Of a DNA stretch of 6,475 bases, positions 1 through 6,475 are shown piece by piece. A program made the position numbers and the translations under genes. Origin of the DNA: an uncultured Bacteroidota bacterium (GTDB taxonomy: Bacteria > Bacteroidota > Bacteroidia > Chitinophagales > Chitinophagaceae); assembly GCA_946479055.1 (NCBI GenBank), contig CAMLEX010000301.1, positions 1-6,475 on the forward strand. Direction: 5' to 3'. Every line of letters begins with the position of its first letter. Position 1 is the stretch's first letter. The notes under the pieces were generated by a model. The model did not search any database, was not told where the DNA came from, and saw only the letters and a list, made by a program, of their open reading frames with translations.

Positions 1-1
1 T

Positions 2-133
2 ATTGCGTTGACGGCAAAAGCCATGAAGGGCGACCGTGAAAAATGCCTCGCTGTCGGCATGTCTGAATATATCGCGAAGCCCGTGAATATTGATCAACTT
101 TTATCATTGCTGCGGGTTTGGCTATATCGTTGA
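2..133 (+). CDS. C-terminal end of a receiver (REC) domain protein, probably a hybrid histidine kinase (5' partial)
   Basis: Only the last 43 codons are in the window; the frame is open from base 2 and stops at TGA 131-133. The fragment reads [14 protein letters not shown], then [19 protein letters not shown]. This is the last third of a CheY-like receiver: the ALTA stretch carries the conserved Thr/Ser of beta-4, and AKPV carries the conserved Lys-Pro after beta-5. The form 'ALTA.AM.GDREKCL..GM..Y..KP' is typical of receivers at the C-terminus of hybrid sensor kinases, so the missing part is probably a kinase; that is inference, and a stand-alone response regulator is possible. The phosphoacceptor Asp lies outside the window. 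The cheR-like gene follows after 8 nt on the same strand, so this is probably an upstream member of the same operon. Confidence 0.85.
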   Translation: MALTAKAMKGDREKCLAVGMSEYIAKPVNIDQLLSLLRVWLYR

Positions 134-141
134 AAATTTTC

Positions 142-966
142 ATGAAAAATATGCACTCAGACAATAAGGAATTGAAGGAACTGCTTGAATCCATCCGTTT
201 TGTTTACGGATATGATTTCACGGATTATGCGGAAGCCTCGGTAAAAAGAAGAATAGACCATTTTATGAATACCAGGAAAATAACGGCATTGGACCAACTG
301 GGAAAAATGATTTTGCAGGATGAAAAACTTTTTGAAGAATTTATCCAGGAAGTATCTGTTACTGTTACGGAAATGTTCCGTGATCCTGTTTTTTATAACA
401 GCCTGCGGCAAAATGTAATGAAGCGCCTGGCTACTTATCCATTCATAAAAATCTGGATTGCCGGTTGTGCCACAGGGGAGGAGATATATTCTACAGCCAT
501 ACTTCTGTTGGAAGAAGGGCTTTTGAACCGATCCGTCATTTATGCTACCGATATTAACCAAAAATCTCTACAGATTGCAAGGGAAGGAATTTACTCTGTT
601 GAAAATATGAAGAAGCATACGGCCAATTACCAGAAGGCGGGTGGCACAAAGTCATTTTCGGAATATTACAAGGCGAAATATAATTCGGTGATGTTTGATA
701 AATCATTAAAACAGAATATTGTTTTCGCACCGCATAATCTAGCCACGGATAAATCCTTTAATGAATTCCAACTGGTCATGTGCCGCAATGTGCTGATCTA
801 TTTTAACCAGCAACTTCAAAACAGGGTCATCAATCTTTTTTATGAAAGCTTATGCCCGTTTGGATTTCTGGGGCTGGGAAACAAGGAATCACTTTTGTTT
901 TCGGAAAAGAAAAAATGTTTTGACGAAGTTGACCGGAAGGAAAAAATATTTATCAAAAGCAAATAA
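142..966 (+). CDS. cheR: CheR-type protein-glutamate O-methyltransferase
   Basis: A 274-residue protein of normal CheR size. The family transfers methyl groups from S-adenosylmethionine to glutamates of chemoreceptors in the cytoplasm. The N-terminal helical CheR domain covers about residues 10-65, with GYDF and the basic KRRI segment. The methyltransferase domain covers about 74-270. It shows TEMFRDP (74-82 region, with R80), the SAM-binding WIAGCATGEE (105-114), ATDIN with acidic D137 that would bind the SAM ribose, and CRNVLIYF (214-221). The first F of the usual FFRDP motif is Met here. ATG 142 is chosen because it lies 8 nt after the upstream stop. ATG 151 is equally possible, while an in-frame TTG at 118 would overlap the upstream gene. 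No Shine-Dalgarno is seen, as is usual in Bacteroidota. There is no fused TPR or receptor-binding tail. cheB follows after 5 nt. The true substrate is unknown because no receptor gene is visible. Confidence 0.93.
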   Translation: MKNMHSDNKELKELLESIRFVYGYDFTDYAEASVKRRIDHFMNTRKITALDQLGKMILQDEKLFEEFIQEVSVTVTEMFRDPVFYNSLRQNVMKRLATYPFIKIWIAGCATGEEIYSTAILLLEEGLLNRSVIYATDINQKSLQIAREGIYSVENMKKHTANYQKAGGTKSFSEYYKAKYNSVMFDKSLKQNIVFAPHNLATDKSFNEFQLVMCRNVLIYFNQQLQNRVINLFYESLCPFGFLGLGNKESLLFSEKKKCFDEVDRKEKIFIKSK

Positions 967-971
967 AAGTT

Positions 972-1547
972 GTGGATCAAAAAAAATACCAGGCAATCGT
1001 TATCGGCACTTCAGCGGGAGGTTTGTATGCTCTGTCTTCCATATTGAAGCAACTTCCCGCCGATTATCCAATTCCTATTGTAGTGGTACAACATCGTTCA
1101 AAAGATCAACGGGATTTATTGGAAGACGTGCTTCAAAGCAAATGCGAAATAAAAATAAAACAGGCGGATGAAAAGGAGAAAATAAAAGGGGCGACAGTTT
1201 ATATAGCCCCGCCCGATTATCACCTGTTGGTTGAAAACGATATGACATTTTCATTATCATGCGATGAGCTGGTACTTTATAGCAGGCCTTCCATTAATGT
1301 CTTGTTTGAATCAGCCGCTGTAGTATACCAGGATAAACTTGCAGGTATCATCCTTACAGGAGCCAACAATGATGGAGCTTCAGGAATTACTATGATTAAA
1401 AAATACGGCGGCCTGACCATTGCACAGGCCCCTGCTGAAGCCCAGTTTCCCTTTATGCCTGTTGCATCCATTGAAACAAATAACGTAAACCACGTCTGGA
1501 CCCTTATGGAAATACAAAACTTTTTACTGAAAATTATTGATTGCTAA
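972..1547 (+). CDS. cheB: CheB-type methylesterase, catalytic domain only
   Basis: A 191-residue protein consisting only of the CheB catalytic domain. The family hydrolyses glutamate methyl esters on chemoreceptors, and deamidates glutamine, in opposition to CheR. The catalytic triad is visible: Ser14 in IGTSAGG, His41 in VVQHR and Asp134 in GANNDGASG. Other family marks are IAPPDYH (78-84), SRPSINVLFESAA (104-116) and AQFPFMP near the C-terminus. The N-terminal CheY-like receiver of classical CheB (about 350 residues) is absent, and nothing upstream in frame encodes it, so the enzyme is not controlled by its own phosphorylation. The start is GTG 972: the protein begins right at the first catalytic strand, and the next Met is residue 91, too late to keep Ser14. 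It lies 5 nt after cheR and 1 nt before the kinase start, which indicates one operon. The biological target is not shown by the sequence. Confidence 0.93.
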   Translation: MDQKKYQAIVIGTSAGGLYALSSILKQLPADYPIPIVVVQHRSKDQRDLLEDVLQSKCEIKIKQADEKEKIKGATVYIAPPDYHLLVENDMTFSLSCDELVLYSRPSINVLFESAAVVYQDKLAGIILTGANNDGASGITMIKKYGGLTIAQAPAEAQFPFMPVASIETNNVNHVWTLMEIQNFLLKIIDC

Positions 1548-1548
1548 A

Positions 1549-3795
1549 ATGAAAAAAAACAGCAAAGCAATTATTTTGATTGTTGACGATAAACCCGCCA
1601 ATATTCTTGTATTAGAAAGTTTATTGATCGCTAAAGACAGGTCACTCTTAAATGCAACAAATGGGAAAGATGCTTTGCAGATTGCGCTGAATAAAAATAT
1701 TGACCTAATCATTCTTGATGTCCAGATGCCGGATATGGACGGCTTTGAAGTAGCTCAGATTCTGAAATCAAACAAAAGAACCAAAGACATACCCATCATC
1801 TTTGCTACCGCCGAAAGCAAAGAACACAAATATATAATGAAGGGGTATGATGAAGGAGCCATTGATTATTTTTTCAAACCGCTTAATCCGGAGATCGTAA
1901 AAGCAAAAGTGGCGGTGCTTCTGAAGATCCAGTTACAAAAAAAGGAACTGGTAGAAAAAAATAGTTCTCTTGAAAAAAACGCATTGCTGATCAATAATTC
2001 TGCCGACGTAATCGGAATCATTGATGCATCAACCTTCAGAATAGAAGAAATCAATAATGCTTTTACAAACATACTTGGATATACCCTGGAGGAAACCAAA
2101 GAAACAGCATTGACCTTTTTTCTAGACAATGAAGACAGGTTAATGGTGCAGGAACTAAGTAAGCAGGATAAAGAACGGCTGTCTTTTGAAACCCGTATCT
2201 ACTGTAAGAACAGAAGTATAAAATGGTTGCAGTGGAATGTGGTGGCCCGGTATGGAAAATGGTTTGTGAATGCCAGGGATATAACGGAAATTAAAGAGGT
2301 CGAAAAGATCAGGAATTATATTGCCACCGTTGTCAAACAATCCAATGATGCTGTTTACATTCATGATCATGTAGGAGAAATAATTTCCTGGAACGAAGGT
2401 GCTGAAAAAATTTATGGCTACACCGAAAGAGAAGCCCTGAAAATGAAGATCTGGAATATCATCCCCGGTTATATACAGCCGGAAATGGGTGATATCGTTA
2501 ATAAAATTATAGGCGGAGAAAAAATCCAGGACCTGGAAACCAGGAGGATCACAAAACATGGGAAGCTGATTGATATTTTATTTTCTGCCTCAGTGATAAC
2601 AGAGAATGGAAATGACCAGGTATCCATTGCTATCACGGAGAGAGATATTACGCAGCAAAAAATAGCTGATGAACAAATTAAGGAAAGCGAAACGAGGTTC
2701 AGAAATCTGTTTGAATATGCACCCTTTCCTATGTGGGTCTACAATTTGAGCAATCTCAATTTTCTGGAAGTGAATCATACCTCAACCGCCCTGTATGGCT
2801 ATTCCCGGGAGGAGTTCCTGTCTATGAAGATCACAGATATCCGGCCGCAAGAGGAAGTTCAGAAATTGATGGAACAAATTAATAGGAGAACGCAGGAAGT
2901 GGAATCGTCAAGCGGATGGAAACATCGTTTGCGTAGCGGCAGAATAATTGATGTTGAGGTCACCTCTCATCTTCTCGACTACAAGGGACATAAAGCCGCC
3001 CTGGTGATTTCAAAAGACATTACTGAACGAAAAGAAGCCGAGGAGCGGATCAGGCAATTAAATACTGAATTGCAAATGAATGTGGTGCAGCTTGAAGCGA
3101 CCAATAAAGAATTAGAATCATTTTCTTATTCCGTATCACATGATCTAAGGGCTCCGCTCAGGGCTTTAAATGGTTTTTCCAGAATGATTGAAGAAGACTA
3201 TGCCTCAATACTGGATGACGAAGCAAAAAGATTGTTGGGCAATATTCAATACAATGCCAAAAAGATGAGCACTCTTATTGACGACTTGCTGGCCTTTTCA
3301 AAATTGGGCAGGAAGGAAGTGCAGAAATCAAAAATAAATACTGAGGCGTTGGTAAAAAACGTTTTGGAAGAAATCAATACCTCAACAAGCTATCACGCAG
3401 CGATAAAAATCAATTCATTGCCAGCTGCGAATGCCGACTATGCTTTACTGCACCAGGTATGGATAAATCTGATTTCTAACGCAATAAAATACTCATCCAA
3501 AAAAGAAAAACCGGAAGTTATCATTGGTTCAACAGAAACTGAGAATGAAATTGTCTTTTTTGTTAAAGATAACGGAGCCGGGTTTAACATGAAGTATGCC
3601 GAAAAGCTATTTGGCATATTCCAGCGGCTGCACAAACCCACGGAGTTTGAAGGTACGGGTATAGGGCTGGCTATTGTTCAGCGTATAATTACAAAACATG
3701 GCGGCAGAATATGGGCCGAAGCCGAAATAAATAAAGGGGCAACATTCTATTTTACATTACCCAAAAAGACAAACAAAATATTTGATTATGTATGA
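1549..3795 (+). CDS. Sensor histidine kinase, REC-PAS-PAS-PAS-HisKA-HATPase
   Basis: A 748-residue protein without signal peptide or membrane segment, hence cytoplasmic. Residues 6-125 are a receiver with acidic D13/D14, phosphoacceptor D57 in [11 protein letters not shown]87 and K110 in FFKPL. Three PAS domains follow at about 146-250, 255-372 and 380-497, each ending in an A/ER/K-DIT signature that leads into a helix. A coiled coil at about 493-525 connects to HisKA, with H531 in [13 protein letters not shown] as the predicted phosphoacceptor. The HATPase domain (about 625-740) has the N box with N640 and N644, DNGAGF with D674, and GTGIGLAIV (702-710). The HisKA form and the FQRLH segment resemble phytochrome-type (Cph1-like) kinases, whose known partners are Rcp1-like receivers such as the next gene. 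No haem- or flavin-specific PAS signature was recognised, so the signal is unknown. ATG 1549 is preferred to an in-frame TTG at 1537, which would overlap cheB. The 3' end overlaps the next gene by 8 nt. Confidence 0.95.
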   Translation: MKKNSKAIILIVDDKPANILVLESLLIAKDRSLLNATNGKDALQIALNKNIDLIILDVQMPDMDGFEVAQILKSNKRTKDIPIIFATAESKEHKYIMKGYDEGAIDYFFKPLNPEIVKAKVAVLLKIQLQKKELVEKNSSLEKNALLINNSADVIGIIDASTFRIEEINNAFTNILGYTLEETKETALTFFLDNEDRLMVQELSKQDKERLSFETRIYCKNRSIKWLQWNVVARYGKWFVNARDITEIKEVEKIRNYIATVVKQSNDAVYIHDHVGEIISWNEGAEKIYGYTEREALKMKIWNIIPGYIQPEMGDIVNKIIGGEKIQDLETRRITKHGKLIDILFSASVITENGNDQVSIAITERDITQQKIADEQIKESETRFRNLFEYAPFPMWVYNLSNLNFLEVNHTSTALYGYSREEFLSMKITDIRPQEEVQKLMEQINRRTQEVESSSGWKHRLRSGRIIDVEVTSHLLDYKGHKAALVISKDITERKEAEERIRQLNTELQMNVVQLEATNKELESFSYSVSHDLRAPLRALNGFSRMIEEDYASILDDEAKRLLGNIQYNAKKMSTLIDDLLAFSKLGRKEVQKSKINTEALVKNVLEEINTSTSYHAAIKINSLPAANADYALLHQVWINLISNAIKYSSKKEKPEVIIGSTETENEIVFFVKDNGAGFNMKYAEKLFGIFQRLHKPTEFEGTGIGLAIVQRIITKHGGRIWAEAEINKGATFYFTLPKKTNKIFDYV

Positions 3796-4225
3796 AAAAA
3801 TTGACGTTTTGCTGGTGGAAGACAATCCAAGCGACGCCGAGCTCACGATAAAAGCATTAAGAAAAAACAAAATTATTAATGCGCTGCTACATTTGCAGGA
3901 TGGGGAAGATGCTCTTGATTATATTTTCGCTACAGGAAAATATGCTGATAGAAACATGGGCGACATCCCGAAAATAATTCTCCTTGACCTGAAAATGCCT
4001 AAGATAGACGGGCTTGAAGTATTGACAAAGATAAAATCTGATCAACGAACGAAAATTATTCCGGTTGTATTGCTGACGTCTTCAAAGGAAGAGAAGGATA
4101 TTGTAAATAGTTACAAACTGGGAGTGAACAGTTATATAGTTAAACCTGTGGAGTTTGACTCTTTTGTCAAAGCGGTTTCCGATATGGGACTCTACTGGTT
4201 GTTAGTAAATCAGCCGCCAAAATAG
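3788..4225 (+). CDS. Rcp1-like single-domain response regulator
   Basis: A 145-residue protein made of one receiver domain and no output domain. Conserved residues are E11 and D12 in LLVEDNPSD, phosphoacceptor D67 in [13 protein letters not shown]97 in LLTSS, and K119 in IVKPV. The insert around residues 45-60 ([12 protein letters not shown]) and the C-terminal YWLLVNQPP are typical of Rcp1-type regulators, which pair with phytochrome-like kinases. The preceding kinase has that kind of core, so it is the likely phosphodonor (inference). ATG 3788 lies inside the 3' end of the kinase gene, and the 8-nt overlap suggests translational coupling. An in-frame TTG six bases earlier is less likely. 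With no DNA-binding domain, it probably acts by protein contact or as a relay step. The LuxR-like remnant starts within a few bases of its stop. Confidence 0.94.
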   Translation: MYEKIDVLLVEDNPSDAELTIKALRKNKIINALLHLQDGEDALDYIFATGKYADRNMGDIPKIILLDLKMPKIDGLEVLTKIKSDQRTKIIPVVLLTSSKEEKDIVNSYKLGVNSYIVKPVEFDSFVKAVSDMGLYWLLVNQPPK

Positions 4226-4230
4226 TTTAA

Positions 4231-4397
4231 ACTGATCCGGTAAGCTGGGGGCGCTATCGGTTATCCAAAAGGGAGGTTGAAGTCGTTCTATTCGTGGAAG
4301 AGGATTGTCGTCCCGGCAAATTGCCTCAGTAGCAGCGTTTGGCCTGAAGATGGTTGAAATATTGAAGCAGGTGATGATGTTTTCAGCAAAAAAATAG
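4231..4397 (+). pseudogene. Frameshifted remnant of a LuxR/NarL-type helix-turn-helix domain
   Basis: No intact gene lies here, but two reading frames together spell a LuxR-type DNA-binding domain. From 4261 one frame reads LSKREVEVVLFVEE, matching the family start 'L(T/S).RE.EVL.L...G'. From 4302 the next frame continues with GLSSRQIASVAAFG and then LKMVEILKQVMMFSAKK, ending at TAG 4395-4397. The junction at about 4300-4302 is explained by one lost base, which would restore the usual 15-residue spacing from the first Leu to the Gly of helix 2. The recognition helix is eroded: the usual SEKTVE.H is GLKMVEIL here, and the final part is one or two residues short. The first frame is open back to TAA 4228-4230. 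The receiver or other N-terminal part is gone. The family assignment rests on my reading of the motif; a programmed frameshift or a sequencing error is less likely but not excluded. Confidence 0.7.
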
Positions 4398-4427
4398 GAG
4401 AAATTGACGAAAAAATCAATTTCTCCT
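4388..4427 (-). terminator. Intrinsic terminator of the tRNA-Gln transcript
   Basis: A perfect 12-bp inverted repeat (AGGAGAAATTGA, 4396-4407, against 4416-4427) encloses an 8-nt loop. Read on the minus strand it is followed by one A and seven T residues (4388-4395), the classic Rho-independent layout. It begins 3 nt after the CCA end of the tRNA, so it fits termination of that gene. Read on the plus strand there is no T tract, so it probably does not stop the signalling operon. The stop codon of the LuxR remnant lies at the base of the stem. Confidence 0.88.
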
Positions 4428-4430
4428 GGT

Positions 4431-4504
4431 TGGTTGACCCATAAGGATTCGAACCTTAAATGACTGAACCAAAATCAGTAGTGTTACCATTACACCATGG
4501 GTCA
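4431..4504 (-). tRNA. trnQ: tRNA-Gln (anticodon UUG)
   Basis: A complete 74-nt cloverleaf is read on the minus strand from 4504 to 4431. The acceptor stem is TGACCCA with TGGGTCA (7 pairs). The D arm is GTGT/ACAC with loop AATGGTA, the anticodon stem is ACTGA/TCAGT with loop TTTTGGT, and the T arm is TAAGG/CCTTA with loop TTCGAAT. The discriminator is A and the CCA end is encoded. The anticodon TTG lies at 4470-4472 (complement) and reads CAA codons, hence glutamine. The first pair U1-A72 is also known from bacterial tRNA-Gln. It has its own promoter and terminator and stands between the 3' ends of the LuxR remnant and cphA. No sign that it is damaged. Confidence 0.97.
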
Positions 4505-4521
4505 ATCACACTGCCGAATCG

Positions 4522-4537
4522 CCAATTTTTCAATTGG
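4522..4537 (-). other. Small hairpin with GAAA tetraloop in the tRNA leader
   Basis: On the minus strand CCAATT-GAAA-AATTGG forms a perfect 6-bp stem closed by a GNRA-type tetraloop. It begins about 5 nt after the predicted -7 box, so the primary tRNA transcript may start with or just before this hairpin. A role in transcript stability or in tRNA 5' processing is possible but is only inference. It has no T tract and is not a terminator on either strand. Confidence 0.5.
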
Positions 4538-4542
4538 GAGTG

Positions 4543-4574
4543 CAAAAATAAGGGTTGATGGCTTTCCCCCCAAA
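4543..4574 (-). promoter_or_regulatory. Bacteroidota-type promoter for tRNA-Gln
   Basis: Read on the minus strand there is TTTG (4574-4571), a 20-nt spacer, then TATTTTTG (4550-4543). This matches the Bacteroidota primary sigma-factor consensus TTTG at -33 and TAnnTTTG at -7 with proper spacing. Transcription would start near 4537, giving a leader of about 30 nt before the tRNA 5' end at 4504. The remaining space up to the cphA stop (4575-4611) is AT-rich and shows no convincing terminator for cphA. Confidence 0.75.
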
Positions 4575-4611
4575 TGGTTTTTAAAGAGAAAATTTGAAGT
4601 TTTTGATTATA

Positions 4612-6475
4612 TCACGACTGGTTTGTAACGGCCATTTGTTCCAAACTATCTTCTTTATCCTTCAATTCTTTGATCTTATCCAAAGCACGGGCTACAACAT
4701 CGCACATTATAGTTACCAGGCTGCCAGGCTTTGTGTTGGCGTATGCATAGTCCAAAGCTTCATCTTCGTTGGGAATGACAACCGTTGGAATCCCGGGATT
4801 TACTTTATCAATACCTTCTTTTAATAAATTAATGATCTCTTCAGCGCTGCGGCCACGGAGATTTTTATCGCAACGAATAATGATCTCATCAAAATATTGA
4901 GCGGAAATTTCTCCTAATTCACGGATGTCTTCATCCCGCCTGTCGCCGGTACCGCTGATGATACCCACTTTAGTTTTATAATCCAGTTTGCTTATAAAAT
5001 CGCAAAGCAATTTTAACCCATGCGGATTATGAGCAAAGTCGGCGAGGAAAGTGAAATTTTTAAAATTGAAAAAATTCAACCGGCCAGGAGTCTGGGAAGA
5101 TGAGGGAACAAACGTCAGCAAACCTTGCCGTATATCCTCAATAGTAATATCGCGGTATAAATAGGTAGCCAGTACTGCAGGCAACGTATTTGCAATATTG
5201 TGAATAGCTTTGCCTTCATACGTTAATGGAATGTCTTTTACGGCCGATACTCTTATTTTCCAGGTTCCTTTCATGATGCTGACAAAACCATTTTCAAAAA
5301 CTGCCGCCAACCCACCTTTTGCACAATGTTTTTTGATCCGCGGATTTTTTTCATCCATACTAAACAGTGCGATATTACATTTCAATCCCTCCTGCATTTT
5401 ATATACCAAATCATCATCTGCATTTAACACGGCATAGCCATGTGGAAAAACTGTTTCAGGTACCACGGCTTTTACCTGTGCCATTTGTTCTACCGTATTA
5501 ATGCCACCTAACCCGATATGGTCGGCGGCAACATTAGTAACAATAGCTACATCACAATTTTGAAAAGCAAGGCCAGCTTTCAGGATTCCACCTCTGGCAC
5601 ATTCTAATACGGCAAAATCAACGGTAGGATCTTTTAAGACAAAAGCAGAACTGATAGGACCGGTACAATCGCCTTTCATCATCATCTGGTTTTGGATATA
5701 AACACCATCTGATGTGGTATAACCAACTTTCTTGTTAGCGCTTTTAGCTATATGGGCTGCCAAACGTGTCGTCGTTGTTTTACCATTGGTTCCTGTCACG
5801 GCAATGATGGGAATACGGCCAATACTTCCTTTCGGAAAAAGCATATCTACCACCGGCTCCGCCGCATTTCTTGGCAACCCTTCCGATGGGTCAATGTGCA
5901 TACGAAAACCCGGCGCTGCATTTACTTCTAAAATTGCTCCACCTGTTTCATTAACCGGCGAACGAAGATCTTTTACCATAATATCAATTCCACAAATATC
6001 AAGACCAATGATCTTTGCTATACGTTCAAACATAAAAATATTGGCGGGATGAACTTCATCGGTTACATCAGTAGAGGTTCCGCCCGTAGATAAATTAGCT
6101 GTGGGCTTTAATAATACTTTTTCTCCTCTTGCGGGAACTGTTTCTAATGTATAACCCACATCATCCAGCATCTTTTGAGTAAACTGATCAATGGTGATCT
6201 GTGTCAATACTTTTTCATGGCCATAGCCACGGCGTGGATCTTTATTTGTTTCATTGATTAAATAATGTATGGTATTAACACCATCACCGGTCACGGAAGC
6301 CGGTGTACGCAGGGCGGCGCAAATAAATTTATAATTTACTACCAATGCCCTGAAGTCAAAACCAGTAATAAATTTTTCCACTATAACGTTTCGACCGTAA
6401 AACTTAGCCGCTTCAAATGCTTTTAACGCCTGTTCACGGTTGGTGATATTGGTCGTGTTTCCTTTTCCATGATTT
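4612..6475 (-). CDS. cphA: Cyanophycin synthetase CphA, C-terminal 620 codons (5' partial)
   Basis: The reading frame enters from the right edge (first full codon at 6474-6472) and ends at TGA 4614-4612. The family alternately adds L-aspartate to the backbone and L-arginine to its side chain, using two ATP, to make cyanophycin granules for nitrogen and carbon storage in the cytoplasm. Full proteins have about 870-900 residues, so about the first 260 are missing. The visible part starts in the ATP-grasp module (NHGKGNTTNIT, VIVEKFITG, then GTSTDVTDEVHP, and ILEVNAAPGFRMHIDPSEG). The Mur-ligase-like module follows with P-loop GTNGKTTTT (Lys at visible residue 232), GDCTGP, LECARGGILKAGL and NVAADHIGLGG. 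The last domain has TPGRLN, DFAHNPHG and SGTGDRRDEDI. DFAHNP has Phe where Tyr is usual. A GTG codon at 6381 lies inside the ATP-grasp core and is not the start. Cyanophycinase and isoaspartyl peptidase genes often accompany cphA, but none is in view. Confidence 0.95.
   Translation of the reverse strand, partial: NHGKGNTTNITNREQALKAFEAAKFYGRNVIVEKFITGFDFRALVVNYKFICAALRTPASVTGDGVNTIHYLINETNKDPRRGYGHEKVLTQITIDQFTQKMLDDVGYTLETVPARGEKVLLKPTANLSTGGTSTDVTDEVHPANIFMFERIAKIIGLDICGIDIMVKDLRSPVNETGGAILEVNAAPGFRMHIDPSEGLPRNAAEPVVDMLFPKGSIGRIPIIAVTGTNGKTTTTRLAAHIAKSANKKVGYTTSDGVYIQNQMMMKGDCTGPISSAFVLKDPTVDFAVLECARGGILKAGLAFQNCDVAIVTNVAADHIGLGGINTVEQMAQVKAVVPETVFPHGYAVLNADDDLVYKMQEGLKCNIALFSMDEKNPRIKKHCAKGGLAAVFENGFVSIMKGTWKIRVSAVKDIPLTYEGKAIHNIANTLPAVLATYLYRDITIEDIRQGLLTFVPSSSQTPGRLNFFNFKNFTFLADFAHNPHGLKLLCDFISKLDYKTKVGIISGTGDRRDEDIRELGEISAQYFDEIIIRCDKNLRGRSAEEIINLLKEGIDKVNPGIPTVVIPNEDEALDYAYANTKPGSLVTIMCDVVARALDKIKELKDKEDSLEQMAVTNQS

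Noticed and set aside
157..561. Antisense open frame in cheR, and similar minus-strand frames within the kinase gene (1866-2129, 2155-2559)
   Set aside because: They have no family motifs and mirror strongly coding sequence on the plus strand.
842..1171. Open frame across the cheR-cheB junction
   Set aside because: It is an out-of-frame shadow of two well-supported genes and shows no recognisable domain.
4237..4260. Imperfect stem (CCGGTAAGC against GCTATCGG) just after the response regulator stop, as possible operon terminator
   Set aside because: The stem has a bulge and a G-U pair and no T tract follows; it also lies in the frame of the LuxR remnant, so it is probably chance.
4396..4427. 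The 12-bp hairpin as a bidirectional terminator for the plus-strand operon
   Set aside because: On the plus strand it is followed by GGTTGGTTGACC, without a T run; only the minus strand shows the intrinsic terminator pattern.
4226..4504. tRNA-Gln 3' end as attachment site of an integrated element next to a gene remnant
   Set aside because: No repeat of the tRNA 3' end, integrase or other mobile gene is seen in the window, and the adjoining remnant is best explained by decay of a regulator.
4590..4606. AAAA/TTTT-rich inverted repeat behind the cphA stop as its terminator
   Set aside because: Only A-T pairs over a very short stem, too weak for an intrinsic terminator.
5732..6052. Plus-strand open frames opposite cphA (also 4594-4824 and 5210-5437)
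   Set aside because: They are shadows of the clearly coding cphA strand and have no recognisable protein motif.

Overview
The window looks like chromosomal DNA from a Bacteroidota bacterium, possibly of the Chitinophagaceae/Sphingobacteriales type. Four things suggest this. The DNA is fairly AT-rich. Starts lack Shine-Dalgarno sequences. The tRNA promoter has the Bacteroidota form (TTTG, 20 bp, TATTTTTG). The gene repertoire fits too: orphan CheR and CheB with PAS-rich kinases and an Rcp1-like receiver, and a cyanophycin synthetase. The lineage is an inference; no 16S or other marker is present.

Left part (1-4225, plus strand): a tightly packed signalling operon. In order it holds the C-terminal end of a receiver domain (probably a hybrid histidine kinase that starts outside the window), a CheR-type methyltransferase, a CheB-type methylesterase without its usual receiver, a 748-residue REC-PAS-PAS-PAS-HisKA-HATPase kinase, and an Rcp1-like single-domain response regulator. 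Gaps are 8, 5 and 1 nt, and the last pair overlaps by 8 nt, so the genes are probably co-transcribed and partly translationally coupled. No chemoreceptor, CheA or CheW is visible, which suggests a non-chemotactic or accessory sensory pathway. Three receivers and a phytochrome-type kinase core offer the parts of a phosphorelay.

Middle (4226-4611): a convergent junction. Directly after the response regulator is a frameshifted remnant of a LuxR/NarL-type DNA-binding domain (4231-4397), which may be the decayed output regulator of this operon or of a neighbouring one. On the minus strand are a complete tRNA-Gln(UUG) with encoded CCA, its Bacteroidota-type promoter, a small GAAA-loop hairpin in its predicted leader, and a strong intrinsic terminator with a perfect 12-bp stem.

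Right part (4612-6475, minus strand): the C-terminal 620 codons of cyanophycin synthetase (cphA), covering the end of the ATP-grasp module and the whole Mur-ligase-like module. Its start lies beyond the right edge. It makes the nitrogen-storage polymer multi-L-arginyl-poly-L-aspartate and has no evident functional link to the signalling operon.

No mobile element, CRISPR array or clearly new system was found. The most notable items are the receptor-less CheR/CheB-kinase operon and the LuxR remnant, which lies outside any intact reading frame.
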